64,000 bases of DNA from Coffea arabica. Lineage: Eukaryota; Streptophyta; Magnoliopsida; Gentianales; Rubiaceae. The stretch's first letter is position 1. The number at the start of each line of letters is the position of its first letter. The translations under genes were made by a program, and so were the position numbers. Under the pieces are notes generated by a model. It saw nothing but the letters and a program-made list of their open reading frames with translations, did no database searches and had not been told where the DNA came from. The stretch covers positions 15,394,001 to 15,458,000 of the forward strand of contig NC_092312.1 of NCBI RefSeq assembly GCF_036785885.1, read 5' to 3'. Below are positions 12,563-23,577 of this stretch, one piece after another.

Positions 12563-12735
12563 GGAACAGAGCACAGTCCGTCTTACCTACAGAACAAGTA
12601 GTAAAACTGAAACAAAAGTAGTGTATTCCTTTTTTTTCTTTTTCAAATTTTTTTCTCGTGTGTGAGATGGACTGTGCTCTGTTCCGATGTAATTGTTCCA
12701 AAGGAATACACATTACTACCTAATTAGCTTGTTCT
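12563..12735. repeat. Interleaved inverted repeats (A-B-A'-B' order)
   Basis: Segment A, GGAACAGAGCACAGTCC (12563..12579), is exactly complemented at 12669..12685. Segment B runs from AGAACAAG (12591) to GTAGTGTATTCCTTT (about 12618..12633), and its complement runs from AAAGGAATACACATTACTAC (12700..12719) to AGCTTGTTCT (12726..12735). The copies are interleaved, not nested, so a transcript would have pseudoknot topology instead of a simple hairpin. The origin is unclear; it could be an internally rearranged foldback element. Confidence 0.7.
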
Positions 12736-13320
12736 GAACTTTGTTACTACTCGTCTCCGGCAAACCACCTAACATCTATGCAGAAGTCAAACAGCAAAGT
12801 TGGAGGGGATACGCACACACAGCATATCTCGTCTCTTGAGGGAATCATTCACAAGCCTCTTCTAGTGGGGCTATCAGTCACGTCCGGGTTTGAGATAAAT
12901 AGTCATCTGTCTGGTGGGATTTAAATTTCTATTATTTTCGATGCTGTGTCAATCTGAATCGGTGGTCAAACCGTCAAAGGCCAGAGGTATTGCGACGGGA
13001 AAATGTTTTTTGCAGTCCAACTTTCTATATCACAACTCTCACTACCCTTTTTTATTATACTATCTACTAAAAGCATCATTATAAAAGTGTGGAATGCGAA
13101 TAATAATATATTTGTCATTGAAAGTTTTAGCAATACTAGTAGAGTGATAGTACTACTGTATTTTGTTATAATTTGTCCCGGAAGTCGAGAGAACTCACTC
13201 GTGCGGACAAGCCACTCACGCTCGCTCCTATAATTATTTGTTTTTAAAAAAATCAATGATGTTTAACTAAATTATTAGGTTATGCTCGCTGAGGAATGGC
13301 TGGCTCTTACAATTTTGAGA

Positions 13321-13454
13321 TTGTGTTTGAATTGTATTTTTTATGAAAAAATTACTGTAACGATTTAATGTGTGTGAGAAAAAAGGGTAATAGAGAAATG
13401 TGATCATGAAAAATCATATAATTTTCCGACGAAAAATCGCAATCCAAACAAGGC
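13321..13454. mobile_element. Short MITE, 'TTGTTTGGATTGCA' family (copy 1)
   Basis: A foldback element of about 135 bp with ends of the form TGTGTTTGAATTG and CGCAATCCAAACAAGGC. The interior includes TGATCATGAAAAATCAT and an ATTTTCCGACGAAAAAT-type arm. Related copies lie near 23.43, 28.09 and, more diverged, 61.19 kb in this window. It has no coding capacity. Confidence 0.7.
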
Positions 13455-13860
13455 CTAAGAGTTTCGCCTTGGAGTTTAGAATTCAAATCTTGAATTTGAT
13501 AGTTGAAAGCGAGGAAAACAAAACCGTGAAGAAGAGTGATGAGGGTATTTAGAAAACAAAATAAAAAAAATTATTAGTTTACATAGTACTAGCAAGAAAT
13601 AAAAGGTTTAATCAAAGAAACAAGGGATTTGAGCTCGAAAACCGGTGGTTGTTCGTCACAAACAAACGGGAAGCTCTAAAAAAGCGGATTTCAGCTATGC
13701 ACTTCCCGAAATCGCTCTCTCTATTATACCTTTCAGCCAGAGTCTTTCCCACCCTCCAAGGCCCCAACCCTCTCTCCCCCCTCCCTCCCAGTCCCAGGCA
13801 CCAAGCCCTTCTTTGTCCGGCCTGCCCGTCTTTGGCCCCTTACTAAATACTCTTTTCTAC
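13455..13860. other. Upstream intergenic DNA before LAX3
   Basis: This stretch includes a pyrimidine-rich block near 13.74-13.80 kb. No coding region is supported. It is the likely distal promoter of the auxin carrier gene. Confidence 0.4.
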
Positions 13861-13861
13861 T

Positions 13862-13869
13862 TATAAATA
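13862..13869 (+). promoter_or_regulatory. Probable TATA box of the LAX3-like gene
   Basis: TATAAATA sits about 200 bases before the ATG at 14064. That would allow a 5'UTR of roughly 165-170 bases if transcription starts about 30 bases downstream. Confidence 0.5.
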
Positions 13870-14063
13870 CACCGCATAGATTGTTACGACTCTATCCATG
13901 TCCGGAAAACAATAGCGTGCCCTTTTAATTATCGCTACCCATTAGCTGCTTCATTTATTGACTCATGCTAGCATTACTTCTGCATCACGAGATATAACTA
14001 GCCAAAGCACGTACTGTTAGTACTTGTGCAAGAGCGAGCACAAGATCAGCTTGATATTGTAGA

Positions 14064-17000
14064 ATGGCGACGGACAAGGCGGTGGAGACCGTAATTGTAG
14101 GAAATTACGTAGAGATGGAGACGGAAGGCAAGCCCACGGACGTCAAGACCAAGATTTCCAAGCTGTTCTGGCACGGTGGCTCAGCTTATGATGCTTGGTT
14201 CAGCTGTGCTTCCAATCAGGTATTATGCGCTTCACCTTGTCTTTCATTATTTGTTTTGATCTAGAATATGCGATGTTATGATTCCATTTTTGGAAGCTCT
14301 GAAAGTAAAAAAGTCGAGCCTCATTAATTTACGATCGATCAGACTACTCAAATAACATTTGAATGATTTTCTCAGAGACGTTCTTTTGATACCACATACT
14401 ACAATGCACCTGACCTGCAGGAGTTTCTTCCAATGCCTGCTAGTGTCTCGATTGCTAATTACGAGTCTTGTTTATTTTGTTTGTGAATTCAATGTAGGTG
14501 GCCCAGGTACTACTGACGTTGCCATACTCATTTTCCCAGCTGGGAATGATGTCTGGGATCCTCTTCCAGCTCTTCTACGGTCTGATGGGAAGTTGGACGG
14601 CTTATCTCATCAGCATTCTGTATATTGAGTACCGAACCAGAAAGGAAAGGGAGAAAGTTGATTTCAGAAATCACGTCATTCAGGTAGTGTATAGTACTCC
14701 TAATTGCGCGATTTCACATGACCTTGCCGGATTGTACACGTAACATGTATAAACAGGAAAGGGAGTGCCTAATTGTTTTTTGGTTGGGTACGTACATTGC
14801 AGTGGTTCGAAGTTCTTGATGGGTTGCTGGGGAAACATTGGAGGAACGTGGGTTTGGCGTTTAACTGCACGTTTCTTCTGTTTGGATCCGTGATTCAGCT
14901 CATCGCTTGTGCAAGGTTTTGTTTGTTTGTACCTATCTAATAATGCAAATTTGAGTGTCGAGGATTTAAATACTCAGCCAGCTAATCACTCTCACCATCT
15001 CATCTGACCCTCCCTGCAGCAACATATACTACATTAATGACAATCTGGACAAGAGAACTTGGACTTACATCTTTGGAGCTTGCTGCGCCACTACCGTCTT
15101 CATACCTTCTTTCCACAACTACCGAATCTGGTCTTTCCTGGGGCTGTTAATGACCACTTATACAGCTTGGTACCTCGCCGTTGCTTCACTGCTCCACGGC
15201 CAGGTACGTGCTAGTAGAGGAGCGTAATTTACTAGTACTGTTTCACTTACTAGTTACTTGGGCCAATTATTACCATTAATCTCTTGTTGTATGTTTGTTA
15301 AGTGAAAGAGAGCAATGAGTTGCATGTGGGCTTGCGTAATTAATTACAGGTAGAGGGCGTGAAACATTCGGGCCCAAGCAAGCTGGTGCTGTACTTCACA
15401 GGGGCCACAAACATTCTCTATACATTCGGAGGACATGCAGTCACTGTGTAAGACAAAGTTCTATTACAATTGTATGTATATTCCGTCTTTTACGCCTTTC
15501 TTTCGGAATCAAATCTTCGGTGCCACTTGACAACTCTTTCGTCTGTCTTTTGAAGTGGTGCCGAATTAAAATTAATTGGACACTTGAAATTAGAAGACGA
15601 GGCACGAAGGTTTGATTCTGAAAGAACTAAAACTAAATATCATATAATAATTTAAATTAATTAAATACTTGACGTAATTTTAAAAGTGTCACTAAAAAGA
15701 TGGCGCCGAGCTTTCTTTCCCCTATTCATATTATTATTATTATTATTAAGATCTGCAGCTCCTCCTAAGAGAGAGAGAAATAAATTGTCAACGGATCTTC
15801 TGTTTCACGTTCTATGCCATTTTCTGTCCTATTTTTTATTATATTGCTATTTCTCCTACATAAATATCATGTTTTAGTTCTTTTTTGTTTCGTTGAGATT
15901 CAATAACTATTAATTGATTGAGTAATACAAAAAAATAAAAAAAATATCAAAATTCATATTAATTTATTATTAATATCTTCTCCTCCTGAGAGAGTGGAAT
16001 AAATTACTACTCCACTTGCTAGTTGCTAGAAAATAAAGACTAGCAGCAGCAGCAGTAGTGGTACTGGTAAAACGTCATCTCGAAAATGACCCATCCTTGC
16101 GGACTTCGACGTCATCTGACCTTGTTATCTTATGACAAAGACTCTATTTTTTTTGGGGAAGCTTATGACAAAGACTTCGAATTCGCTTCCCTAAGGAAGA
16201 CCAACGCCACCTGCTGCATAAATTACATACAAGTGACAATGATCCATCGTTTTCGAAAACCCTTTTCTTTTCATTTTATCTTTTTTTTTTTTGGTGGGAA
16301 TTTTTTGTTTTTCCTTTTACAGCCAATAACATCGACATCGTGGATGAATCATAAGATTCTATATGACAGCAGAGGAGGGTCTTTTTTCAGAATTGTGAAA
16401 TTGCCTTGTCAAGCATGCGAGCTCAGAAAAGAATCGTATGCTTGGGAACTCTTTTGACACCTTTTCAAGTTTAAAAAGAAAAGCCAAACCCTTTTTCAGT
16501 TTCTCCGATCCTTTTACTTTGTTTAGTACTCATTTCAGTATGTAGGATCTGTTCCCTTTCCAAAAAAAACAAGGAGCATTTTCGTTTCCAGACTCATGCA
16601 AATTGCTGCTGCTGCTGCTGCTGCAATTTCGACGAGTGGGCTTCATGTGTTGCCAAGTTTAACTGATAACGTCCCGGATATAACGTATTTAGCCGTCGTC
16701 TAACTAATACTACAACATAATCCATCCAAAAGCTTGAGCGACTTAACAAAATTTAACTTATGGAATAAATTTCAGAGTTTAATAGATTTACTTTGGATTT
16801 GATAATTGTGAACAGAGAAATCATGCACGCCATGTGGAAGCCACAGAAATTCAAAGCCATATACTTGCTGGCAACCCTGTACGTATTGACACTGACGCTT
16901 CCATCCGCGGCAGCAGTGTATTGGGCATTTGGTGATATGCTTCTGAATCACTCTAATGCATTCGCCCTCCTCCCCAGATCGCCCTTTCGGGACATGGCTG

Positions 17001-17805
17001 TAATCCTCATGCTCATTCATCAGGCAGGCCACCACTACTTTACTGTTCCAGATTAATGACTGCTACTAATATTTTATTCAACATTTAAAAAAAATAAAAA
17101 AAAAAAAAACTTTGAGATCATTTTTCTGATGATGATTTCTGTGATGCACTTTCGTGCAGTTCATAACATTTGGATTTGCATGCACGCCCTTGTATTTCGT
17201 GTGGGAAAAGGCAATCGGCATGCACGAATGCAAGAGCCTGTGCAAGCGTGCCGCAGCAAGATTGCCGGTGGTCATCCCCATTTGGTTCTTGGCCATCGTC
17301 TTCCCTTTCTTTGGCCCTATCAACTCCACTGTTGGATCTCTTCTCGTTAGCTTCACCGTCTACATTATCCCTGCCCTCGCTCACATTTTCACCTTCAAAT
17401 CTGCAGCTGCCCGCGAGGTATCCTCCTCCTCATAATTTGTGTAAAGCGGTTGGTTGACCAACTTAAACAATGCGGCTCATGAATTGAATTTGAATTATAA
17501 TACTGATAATGTTTGTGACACAGAATGCAGTAGAGCAACCTCCGAGATTTGTGGGAAGATGGATCGGGGCATATGTGATTAACATCTTCGTGGTTGTGTG
17601 GGTCCTCATCGTCGGGTTCGGATTCGGTGGGTGGGCGAGCATGGTTAACTTCATCCACCAAATTGACACCTTTGGACTCTTCACCAAGTGCTACCAGTGT
17701 CCCCCTCAACAGTTTCCACCACCGCCCGTCATGAACGCCACTGCTCCTCTACCTCCTCCTCCCGGAAATCTGACTCTCCCACACCACATCATTCGCAAGC
17801 CTTGA
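14064..17805 (+). CDS. LAX3: AUX1/LAX auxin influx carrier, LAX3 type, eight exons
   Basis: A plasma-membrane proton/auxin symporter of the amino acid/auxin permease family. Exons: 14064..14219, 14498..14683, 14803..14915, 15020..15203, 15350..15447, 16816..17023, 17160..17417, 17524..17805. They join in frame to 494 residues, the family's usual length. Family blocks include FWHGGS-YDAWFSCASNQ, VAQVLLTLPYSFSQLGMMSG, SNIYYIND-LDKRTWTYIFG, TGATNILYTFGGHAVTVEIM and FITFGFACTPLYFVWEK. About ten hydrophobic helices are evident. The N-terminus (ETVIVGNYVEME) and the ENAVE-PPR tail match LAX3 best, from memory of Arabidopsis paralogues. The tail is Pro-rich (QCPPQQFPPPP). Intron 6 (17024..17159) has a GC donor (CAG|GCAGGC); using GC is the only way to join LIHQ to FITFGF. 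Intron 5 is unusually long (1,368 bases) and carries a MITE piece. Confidence 0.96.
15789..15935. mobile_element. Half copy of a Mutator-like MITE in LAX3 intron 5
   Basis: The text from CAACGGATCTTCTG through TTATTATATTGCTATTTCTC to CAATAACTATTAATTGA matches the left arm of the complete MITE at 59.27-59.67 kb. The matching right arm is absent. CTCCTCCT-AGAGAG-type direct repeats occur on both sides (near 15755 and 15978), suggesting that a rearrangement removed the other half. Confidence 0.7.
16604..16624. repeat. (TGC)n trinucleotide repeat in LAX3 intron 5
   Basis: Seven tandem TGC units are flanked by AAT and AATTT. Confidence 0.85.
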
Positions 17806-18504
17806 GCAGCTGTGAAATTCGAAGAGCCTGGGACTGGCAAAAAAATTGTCGTGTCAAAGGGTGTCACTCAATTGTCGTGCCAGGATGTTAGCTAGCTTTA
17901 GTTGCACTCCTCCATTAATCTGGCAGACCATATACAGATATGGGACTGGCAACAGAATTTAGCATCCTACACCCTCAACCTCTGGGTCAATTTTCCTTTT
18001 CCAAGATGGTCGTTAGATTAATCGATGCTTGATTTGTTTGTACCTGAAATATGTAGTGGTGTAAGAAAAATCGTATGTTAGTTAATGCTCTCAAAGTTTT
18101 GCAGATTTTAAATCATTCTCAGCAATTTCCACCTCCTTCGTTGTTAGTAGTCATTGTGGTGCTTTGATAGACTAGTTTCGCGTCACAGCTGAATTAATTA
18201 GGTCCTTCAACAAGGCAGATTAGAACAAAGAAAATTGAAGCAATATAATTAATTATTTGGTGGTTCTATATATGATGTTAGCCGGATGCAGTTAATTAAT
18301 GGTGGGTAGACTAATTAAACGGTTAAGACGTCCAATAAGTTTATCTTTCATAACGAGGAAGTAAAGATTTCTCGGTGCTTGAATCAACAATCAGACTTGT
18401 GGTAGACATTACATTACATCCCATTGGATCAAAGGCTTCCTTCAACTTAATAGTCTTGGCATGAAAGAGATAGTAGTGTCAGAAACAACAACAACAACAA
18501 AAAA
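17806..18504. other. 3' flank of LAX3
   Basis: This stretch follows the TGA stop. The first few hundred bases are the likely 3'UTR. No other feature is recognised. Confidence 0.5.
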
Positions 18505-18821
18505 GGGTTAATACCACTTTGTCCTCCCAAACTTTGAACGATTACCCATTTCAGTCCCTAAATTTTAAAATGAGACACTTAAGTCCCTAAACTTATAAAT
18601 ACCTCCCACTTAAGGAAAATTGTTAACAAATCCTGAATGCCGTTGGTGGTCGAAGTGTCCCATTTTATGAGAATTTAGGAATTTAAGTGTCCTATTTTAT
18701 AAGTTTAGGGACTTAAGTGGGAGGTATTTATAAGTTTAGGAACTTAAGTGTCCTATTTTGAAATTTAGAGACTGAAATGAGTAATCGTCCAAAGTTTGGA
18801 AGGACAAAGTGGTATTAACCC
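18505..18821. mobile_element. Foldback MITE, GGGTTAATACCACTTTGT termini
   Basis: A 317-bp near-palindrome. The left end GGGTTAATACCACTTTGTCC is mirrored by a right end reading GGACAAAGTGGTATTAACCC. Each arm has blocks of the form 'AACTTAAGTGTCC' and 'TAAATACCTCCCACTTAAG'. It lies between A-rich stretches, so a target duplication cannot be resolved. Long, nearly full-length inverted arms suit a Mutator-like foldback MITE. It would transcribe into a long hairpin and may source small RNAs. Confidence 0.85.
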
Positions 18822-18949
18822 AAAAAAAAAAAAGGCAAGAAATTGGTTAGCCTTTTCTTTTCACTAAGTCAACAACAACCAAGAAAAAGCATAACAGAAA
18901 CAAGAAGACAAGAAGAGAACTATCGAAGCGAGCAAACCAGCTCAGAAGT

Positions 18950-19379
18950 GGTTACGCTAAAGCTGGCGACCCAACACCAGAATGGAAACAATTCCTTTGG
19001 CATAGGAATCACAGCTGCAAATGGCGCAGGCCAAGGAATTGCAGCCTGGTCGCTAAGGAAAAGACAAGCAAGGAACAAAGCTCAGGACAATGTTGAGGCT
19101 GTGAGGCTGTGTATGATCAAAGCAGCAACAAAAGGATGGAGGGACATCAAGATACGAATTGAGGATAGAAAGCTGCTGGACCATTTACGAGCTGGAAAAG
19201 CCAGAAGCTTGGAGGAAACCACTATAATAGAGGACATACAGAATATGACTTCATGGTTTCGAATGTGCTTTTTTGAAAGGTTAAATGAGGACTTTGATAG
19301 TCTGTGTTATAGTTTGAGCAAAATTGCTCTTCTAAACTTTTGTAATATGGAGTGGAACTATTCAACCCCAGAGTGCTAA
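18950..19379 (+). pseudogene. RNase H-like (RVT_3-type) remnant
   Basis: An open frame includes FGIGITAANGAGQGIAAWSL, an acidic/Ala helix with NVEAVRLCMIKAATKGWRDI, and a C-terminal SLSKIALLNF-EW-YSTPEC. The order and spacing resemble the plant RNase H-like domain found at the end of many LINE-type polyproteins and in derived host genes (G-G-x-G strand, 'EA-A--A---A---GW' helix, 'HALAKFA...EW' tail). The frame has no ATG at a sensible place, and the usual catalytic Asp/His positions look eroded. I read it as a decayed fragment, not an expressed gene, although expression is possible. Confidence 0.55.
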
Positions 19380-19790
19380 ATGCACTAATATTAAAATAGG
19401 AGCCCTTGCTCCAACAGTGTATAGTTTTGGTGTGATATATAAAATTTCTAACGTTTCGGAAAAAAAAAAAAAATGCACGCGGAACCCAGGTGAGTAAAAA
19501 ATGCCGGATGCAATTGAATTTTGAGAAGAAAAAATATATTAAACACTGACAAACACATTCTCCAACACACTTTTTTGAATGTGTTTGGATGGCAAATATT
19601 TGTCACAAAATTATGTACTTATATCCTAAACATTTTTTTCAACATTTTTTTATATTTTTAATTATTTTTTTTTATATCGCATCACATCACATCAATATTC
19701 CCCGGTCCACATCAGAGGGTCTGGGTCTTTCACTTTTGTTTTTGGCCCCTTTTTGTGGATCGCTCAGGTCCTTCCAAGTTAATTTTTGGA
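19380..19790. other. AT-rich intergenic DNA
   Basis: T- and A-rich DNA with no gene recognised. Confidence 0.45.
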
Positions 19791-20305
19791 AAAATGGCAA
19801 AGTTGGTCCCTAAATGTTTTTCTAATATTGATTTAATCTCTAACTTTTATTTCTAACTAATTTAATACTTGAATTTATTTTACAGTTTCAATTAAAGGAC
19901 TCTGCGACCACATCACTACCTGAAATCGATCTGACTTCTAAATGACTAACTAAACGGGAATATTATGGAAACATTACTTGCGAAACTGTAATAAAACAAA
20001 TAACTTATGTAAAAAATCATTAGATAGAACTTTTAAATTATGTAAAAAATCGTCAGATAAAACTTTTGTATAGTTTAACCTTGTAATTTTTTTACACAAT
20101 TTACTTGATTTTATTACAACTATGTAGGTAACATTCCTAAAATATCTTTATTTAGTTGGTCAAATTAGTTTTAAATAGTCACGAAAGTCCTTAATTATAG
20201 TCAAAAAATAAGTACTCATGTTAAATTGACTAGAAATAAAAATTAGTAACTAAATCAATACATGAGGACGAAATTTGCCAAATATATGAGGACGAAATTT
20301 GCCAA
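19791..20305. mobile_element. Foldback MITE, 'GGCAAA-TTGGTCCCTAAA' family (copy 1)
   Basis: The left arm begins ATGGCAAAGTTGGTCCCTAA and continues TTGATTTAATCTCTAACTTT. The right arm, read on the minus strand, gives TTGGCAAATTTCGTCCTCAT followed by TTGATTTAGTTACTAATTTT. Arms run over about 100 bases. The right terminus is locally duplicated (ATGAGGACGAAATTTGCCAA occurs twice, about 33 bases apart). A second member lies at 60.79-61.41 kb. No coding region. Confidence 0.75.
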
Positions 20306-20363
20306 GTACTCTTAATTTTTCAATTCGATATGCTTCGATAGTAAATTGGTAATACAGTACTGG

Positions 20364-20386
20364 CCCCCCCCCCCCCCCCCCCCCCC
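20364..20386. repeat. Poly(C) tract
   Basis: Twenty-three consecutive C. Confidence 0.9.
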
Positions 20387-21502
20387 TTCCTCTTTTCTTT
20401 TTTTTTTAAAAAAAAATCCAGTATCTGAACTGGGCTGATGTATTTAGTCTTTCTTCAGATTTGCTCTCGTTACTGTCCACAAACCTCTTCGTGCAAGTCC
20501 GCTCTTATTAGTAAAACAGCAAGTAATCCTCCATTATTTAACTTGGAAGGTTTAAATTGAACCCACCCAAAATTGGAAGGCAAGAAGAACATGCAGAGAG
20601 CACTAACAAACCGCCGTCTTATAATGTCAAGAACTCCCAAACTGCCTTGTGGTGTGGGTCATTTAGGAAATTATTCATCGAAAACTCCACAATTTTCCTG
20701 AGCTTCTTCTCCATTGAAACCCAACAGTAGTATTAATTTGATTAAGGAGCAAGCAAAGATCGGGCCCTGTGGAAGAGATTTCGTCATTTCGACCTCCAAG
20801 AGTAGAGATCCGTGTGGTATCCATAAAAATCACAGACAGAGGATCTGCAGTCCAGTAATTTCGAATCTTGCGGGGCAAATAGTCAAATCTACGAATCGTT
20901 TTCAGAGGTAAGAAAACAAACAACACTGAGCTAAAGCCGAAACGAAACAAACATCAGGCGTAAGTGGCAAAACAACCAAATTGCAAAACAGAGCCAGTAG
21001 TGTATCATATTCATTCATCAAGAGTTGAAGACTAATAACTATCCGGAGCCGCTGGCTGCATCTATAATGGATTTTGCAACAAAGTTTAAACCACCAGGGA
21101 TTCATTCAATTCACTTGTAAAGGTAATGAAAATATTCCGCCGGTAAGCAGCAGCAGCTGCTGCAGTGCTAAGAGCATAGATTTGATTTAACATTCTTTTT
21201 TTCTTGAAAACCTAACAAACTGGTAGAGAGAAACTAGTACTGCGTCTTCTACTGCTACTACTCGATGCAGGTGACCACTTAATCACAAAAATAACCCACC
21301 ACAAAATAACATTCGCATTTAGTACCGTGTGGTTCACCAGATCAAAGCCTTTAAAAACCTTAAGCCAACCCCCAAATAAAACAAAAGGTACGATAGAAAA
21401 CAGAGACAGTGAAATCAAAGAACCCAAAAGCAGAAGAGGGGTTTCAAATGCGAATAAACACTTTTTGAAAATAAAACCCTCCAGGTTCAGGTTGAACCCA
21501 GC
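20387..21502. other. 3' flank of the cold-shock protein gene
   Basis: This lies downstream of the minus-strand cold-shock gene. The nearest few hundred bases are the likely 3'UTR. The frames around 20.7-21.1 kb on both strands have no recognisable domain. Confidence 0.45.
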
Positions 21503-22081
21503 TCAACGATTACTGTTTGGGCATTCTCGGGCAAAATGTCCATCTTCCCCGCATTTGAAGCAGCCGCTGCCCCCACCGCCATACCTACCCCCACCGCCGC
21601 CACCCTGGTAGCAGTCCCTAGCAAGATGCCCAGACTCACCGCACTTGAAACACCCACCTCCTCCGCTTCCTCCGTAACCTCCACCGCCGCCGTACCCCCC
21701 TCCACCGCCGCCGTACCCCCCTCCGCCTCCGCCGCCGTATCCCCCTCCACCGCGGCTCCTGCCACCACCGCCTCCGTTGTAGCCACCTCCTCCTCCGCCG
21801 CCGCGGCTTCCTCCCTGAACAGGTCCCCCATCTGGGCCAGTGACATTGACGGCCTTGGTACGGCCATCACCACCTTGCTCCACCTCAAACTCGACGGCTT
21901 CACCCTCGCCCAGACTGCGAAACCCGCCACCGCCGGCCTTAATCCCAGAGTGATGGACGAACAAATCTTCGCCGCCGTCAGTAGGAGTGATGAATCCAAA
22001 ACCTTTCTGGTCATTGAACCACTTGACATGGCCCTTTGCCCTCTCGGTTTGCCTCTGCTCACCACCCTCGTCAGCAGCCAT
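21503..22081 (-). CDS. Cold-shock-domain, glycine-rich, two-zinc-knuckle RNA-binding protein
   Basis: An intronless CDS of 192 residues in the plant CSP2/GRP2 class: nucleic-acid chaperones that melt RNA secondary structure and act in cold response and development, in nucleus and cytoplasm. The cold-shock domain covers about residues 14-82, with RNP1 KGFGFIT (26-32) and RNP2 DLFVHHS (39-45). A Gly/Tyr/Arg-rich linker follows. Two CCHC knuckles are present, [14 protein letters not shown] (144-157) and [14 protein letters not shown] (174-187). One linker plus two knuckles matches the short CSP2/CSP4 form, not the longer seven-knuckle forms. The ATG at 22081 is followed directly by [20 protein letters not shown], the normal start. 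The coding strand's GGT/GGC bias opens a long antisense frame, which is a shadow. Confidence 0.95.
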   Translation of the reverse strand: MAADEGGEQRQTERAKGHVKWFNDQKGFGFITPTDGGEDLFVHHSGIKAGGGGFRSLGEGEAVEFEVEQGGDGRTKAVNVTGPDGGPVQGGSRGGGGGGGYNGGGGGRSRGGGGYGGGGGGGYGGGGGGYGGGGGYGGSGGGGCFKCGESGHLARDCYQGGGGGGRYGGGGSGCFKCGEDGHFARECPNSNR

Positions 22082-22124
22082 TTTCTTCCTTCAAACCCAC
22101 CACACACCGATCAAAGGAAACCCT

Positions 22125-22180
22125 ACACGCTCACACACACACACACACAAAAACTTCCTCTCTCTCTCTCTCTCTCTCTG
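22125..22180. repeat. (CA)n and (CT)n repeats in the 5' leader of the cold-shock gene
   Basis: In the direction of the minus-strand gene, these read as a GA repeat followed by a GT repeat, 45-100 bases before the ATG. GA-rich leaders are common in plant genes and can bind GAGA-type factors. Confidence 0.8.
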
Positions 22181-22181
22181 G

Positions 22182-23430
22182 ATCTTTTCAGCTCCCTCTC
22201 ATTCACTCCCCCTCTCAGTCGTCGGATGGGCTTTTTCTCGTGGGCTCGTTATTTATGCTTTAAAGAATTCGATAAGCATGAAAGGGAGTGCCACGTCATC
22301 CTAAAATTAGTATAGGAAATCGACGAGTATTATTTTGTGGGGACGCTCAAAGCGACGGCTTGCAAGTTTCGAGGAAATCCGACGGTTGGGGTGTAATGTG
22401 TGACTTTTCTTTGACCGGGCTCTCAGTGAGTCAAGGACAGAAACACCCAGACTGAGGGGACCGGACGGGGGTGTCGATGAAGTTTGATGGATTTCTTTGG
22501 GGGTAATTTGGTCGCATAAAAATGTGAATTGACATTACTGTGTTTGTCCTGTGTGGCTTTTAGTTAGTAGTATTAGATGAGGATGGGAATGAGAGGGAGT
22601 GGTAAGGGAGGGTGGGAGTTGGATATTTCGTTGGAGGGTAGATTTGGTCATCAGATCAGTTAGTTTGTCTTTTTCATAGGGCTACGGGCATTAGCCATTA
22701 CTACTACTGTCTCTCACCATTCACCAGTACAGTACAGGGCGCGCGGGCCTGCGTGGGCACTGTGACTCTAGCTGTCAAAGCGTAAAAGCAAAGTCATGAA
22801 TTTTGCACGTCCTTTTCCTGTTTCTAATTTTGGACCTCTTGTTCTGATCCAAAGTTTTACAGTACTACCAATTTTATACAGACATTTCTTTTGCCTTGTA
22901 CACCTGTGTTAATTATTATTCATATCTTCAGTGTGAAATTGACGTGCGATTGTTTAGATTGCGAATTATTTTTTTTGTTTAAAAAATCATAAATATATTT
23001 TTTGACTATCTTATTATTACTCTTCTATAATTTAGGTACTTTGCTACATAAGCCTCTTATAATTTAAAATTTTATATATAACTATAATATCAGGTTGGTT
23101 ACACTTACAATTGATGAAATGGAAACCAAGTGTTTCATGGTTCAAATATGCCAAATCTCATCTGAATAACTATTTGTCAGGACTCTTCAGTGTAAGTTTC
23201 TTGGCTTGGATAGGGCGTTTAGTACGTCACTGTTCCTGGATCCAGACTCCGAGATGAATATGTTTGATGGAATAATTTCTTAGATGTACTACCGCATCTT
23301 CAAGGATTATTTGGGACCTCCAAAGGAGCAGGAATTGCTATTCTAATGATTCTCGAGGGATTTCATCTGCAAACACAACGTTTATGGCTGACTGATATTG
23401 TCCATCATCGTTTAGCTATTGCATTTATTT
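22182..23430. other. Upstream region of the cold-shock gene
   Basis: The proximal part includes an AT-rich TATA-like CATAAATAA (minus strand, near 22.25 kb) and a CACGT core near 22.29 kb. The rest shows no gene. Confidence 0.4.
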
Positions 23431-23568
23431 AGACCTTGTTTGGATTGCAATTTTTCGTCGAAAAATTACGTTATTTTCCGTAATCACATTTTCCTATTAA
23501 CATTTTCATTCACATACATCAAATTGCTACAATAATTTTTCCATGAAAAATGCAATCCAAACACAGCA
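23431..23568. mobile_element. Short MITE, 'TTGTTTGGATTGCA' family (copy 2)
   Basis: It starts GACCTTGTTTGGATTGCA and ends ATGCAATCCAAACACAGC. The arms include AAAAATTACGTTATTTTCCG and TTTTTCCATGAAAAATG. Length and layout match the copies near 13.32 and 28.09 kb. Confidence 0.8.
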
Positions 23569-23577
23569 TTATTTTTT

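Larger units (their letters stand above)
7326..13320. other. Gene-poor intergenic DNA
   Basis: No recognisable gene was found in about 6 kb. Visible landmarks are a (CA)n run at 7.91 kb, a T-run micro-insertion at 8.69-8.73 kb, T-runs at 9.70 and 11.64 kb that may be tails of minus-oriented retroposed fragments, a GAA run at about 11.26 kb, and an interleaved inverted repeat at 12.56-12.74 kb. Short frames on both strands lack family features. Confidence 0.45.

Noticed and set aside
12989-13256. Overlapping frames on both strands near 13.0-13.25 kb
   Set aside because: No recognisable domain, AT-driven composition, and no splice or promoter context.
21536-22315. 259-codon plus-strand frame across the cold-shock gene
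   Set aside because: It is the antisense shadow of the glycine-codon-rich (GGT/GGC) cold-shock CDS; the Ala/Ser/Thr-rich product has no domain.
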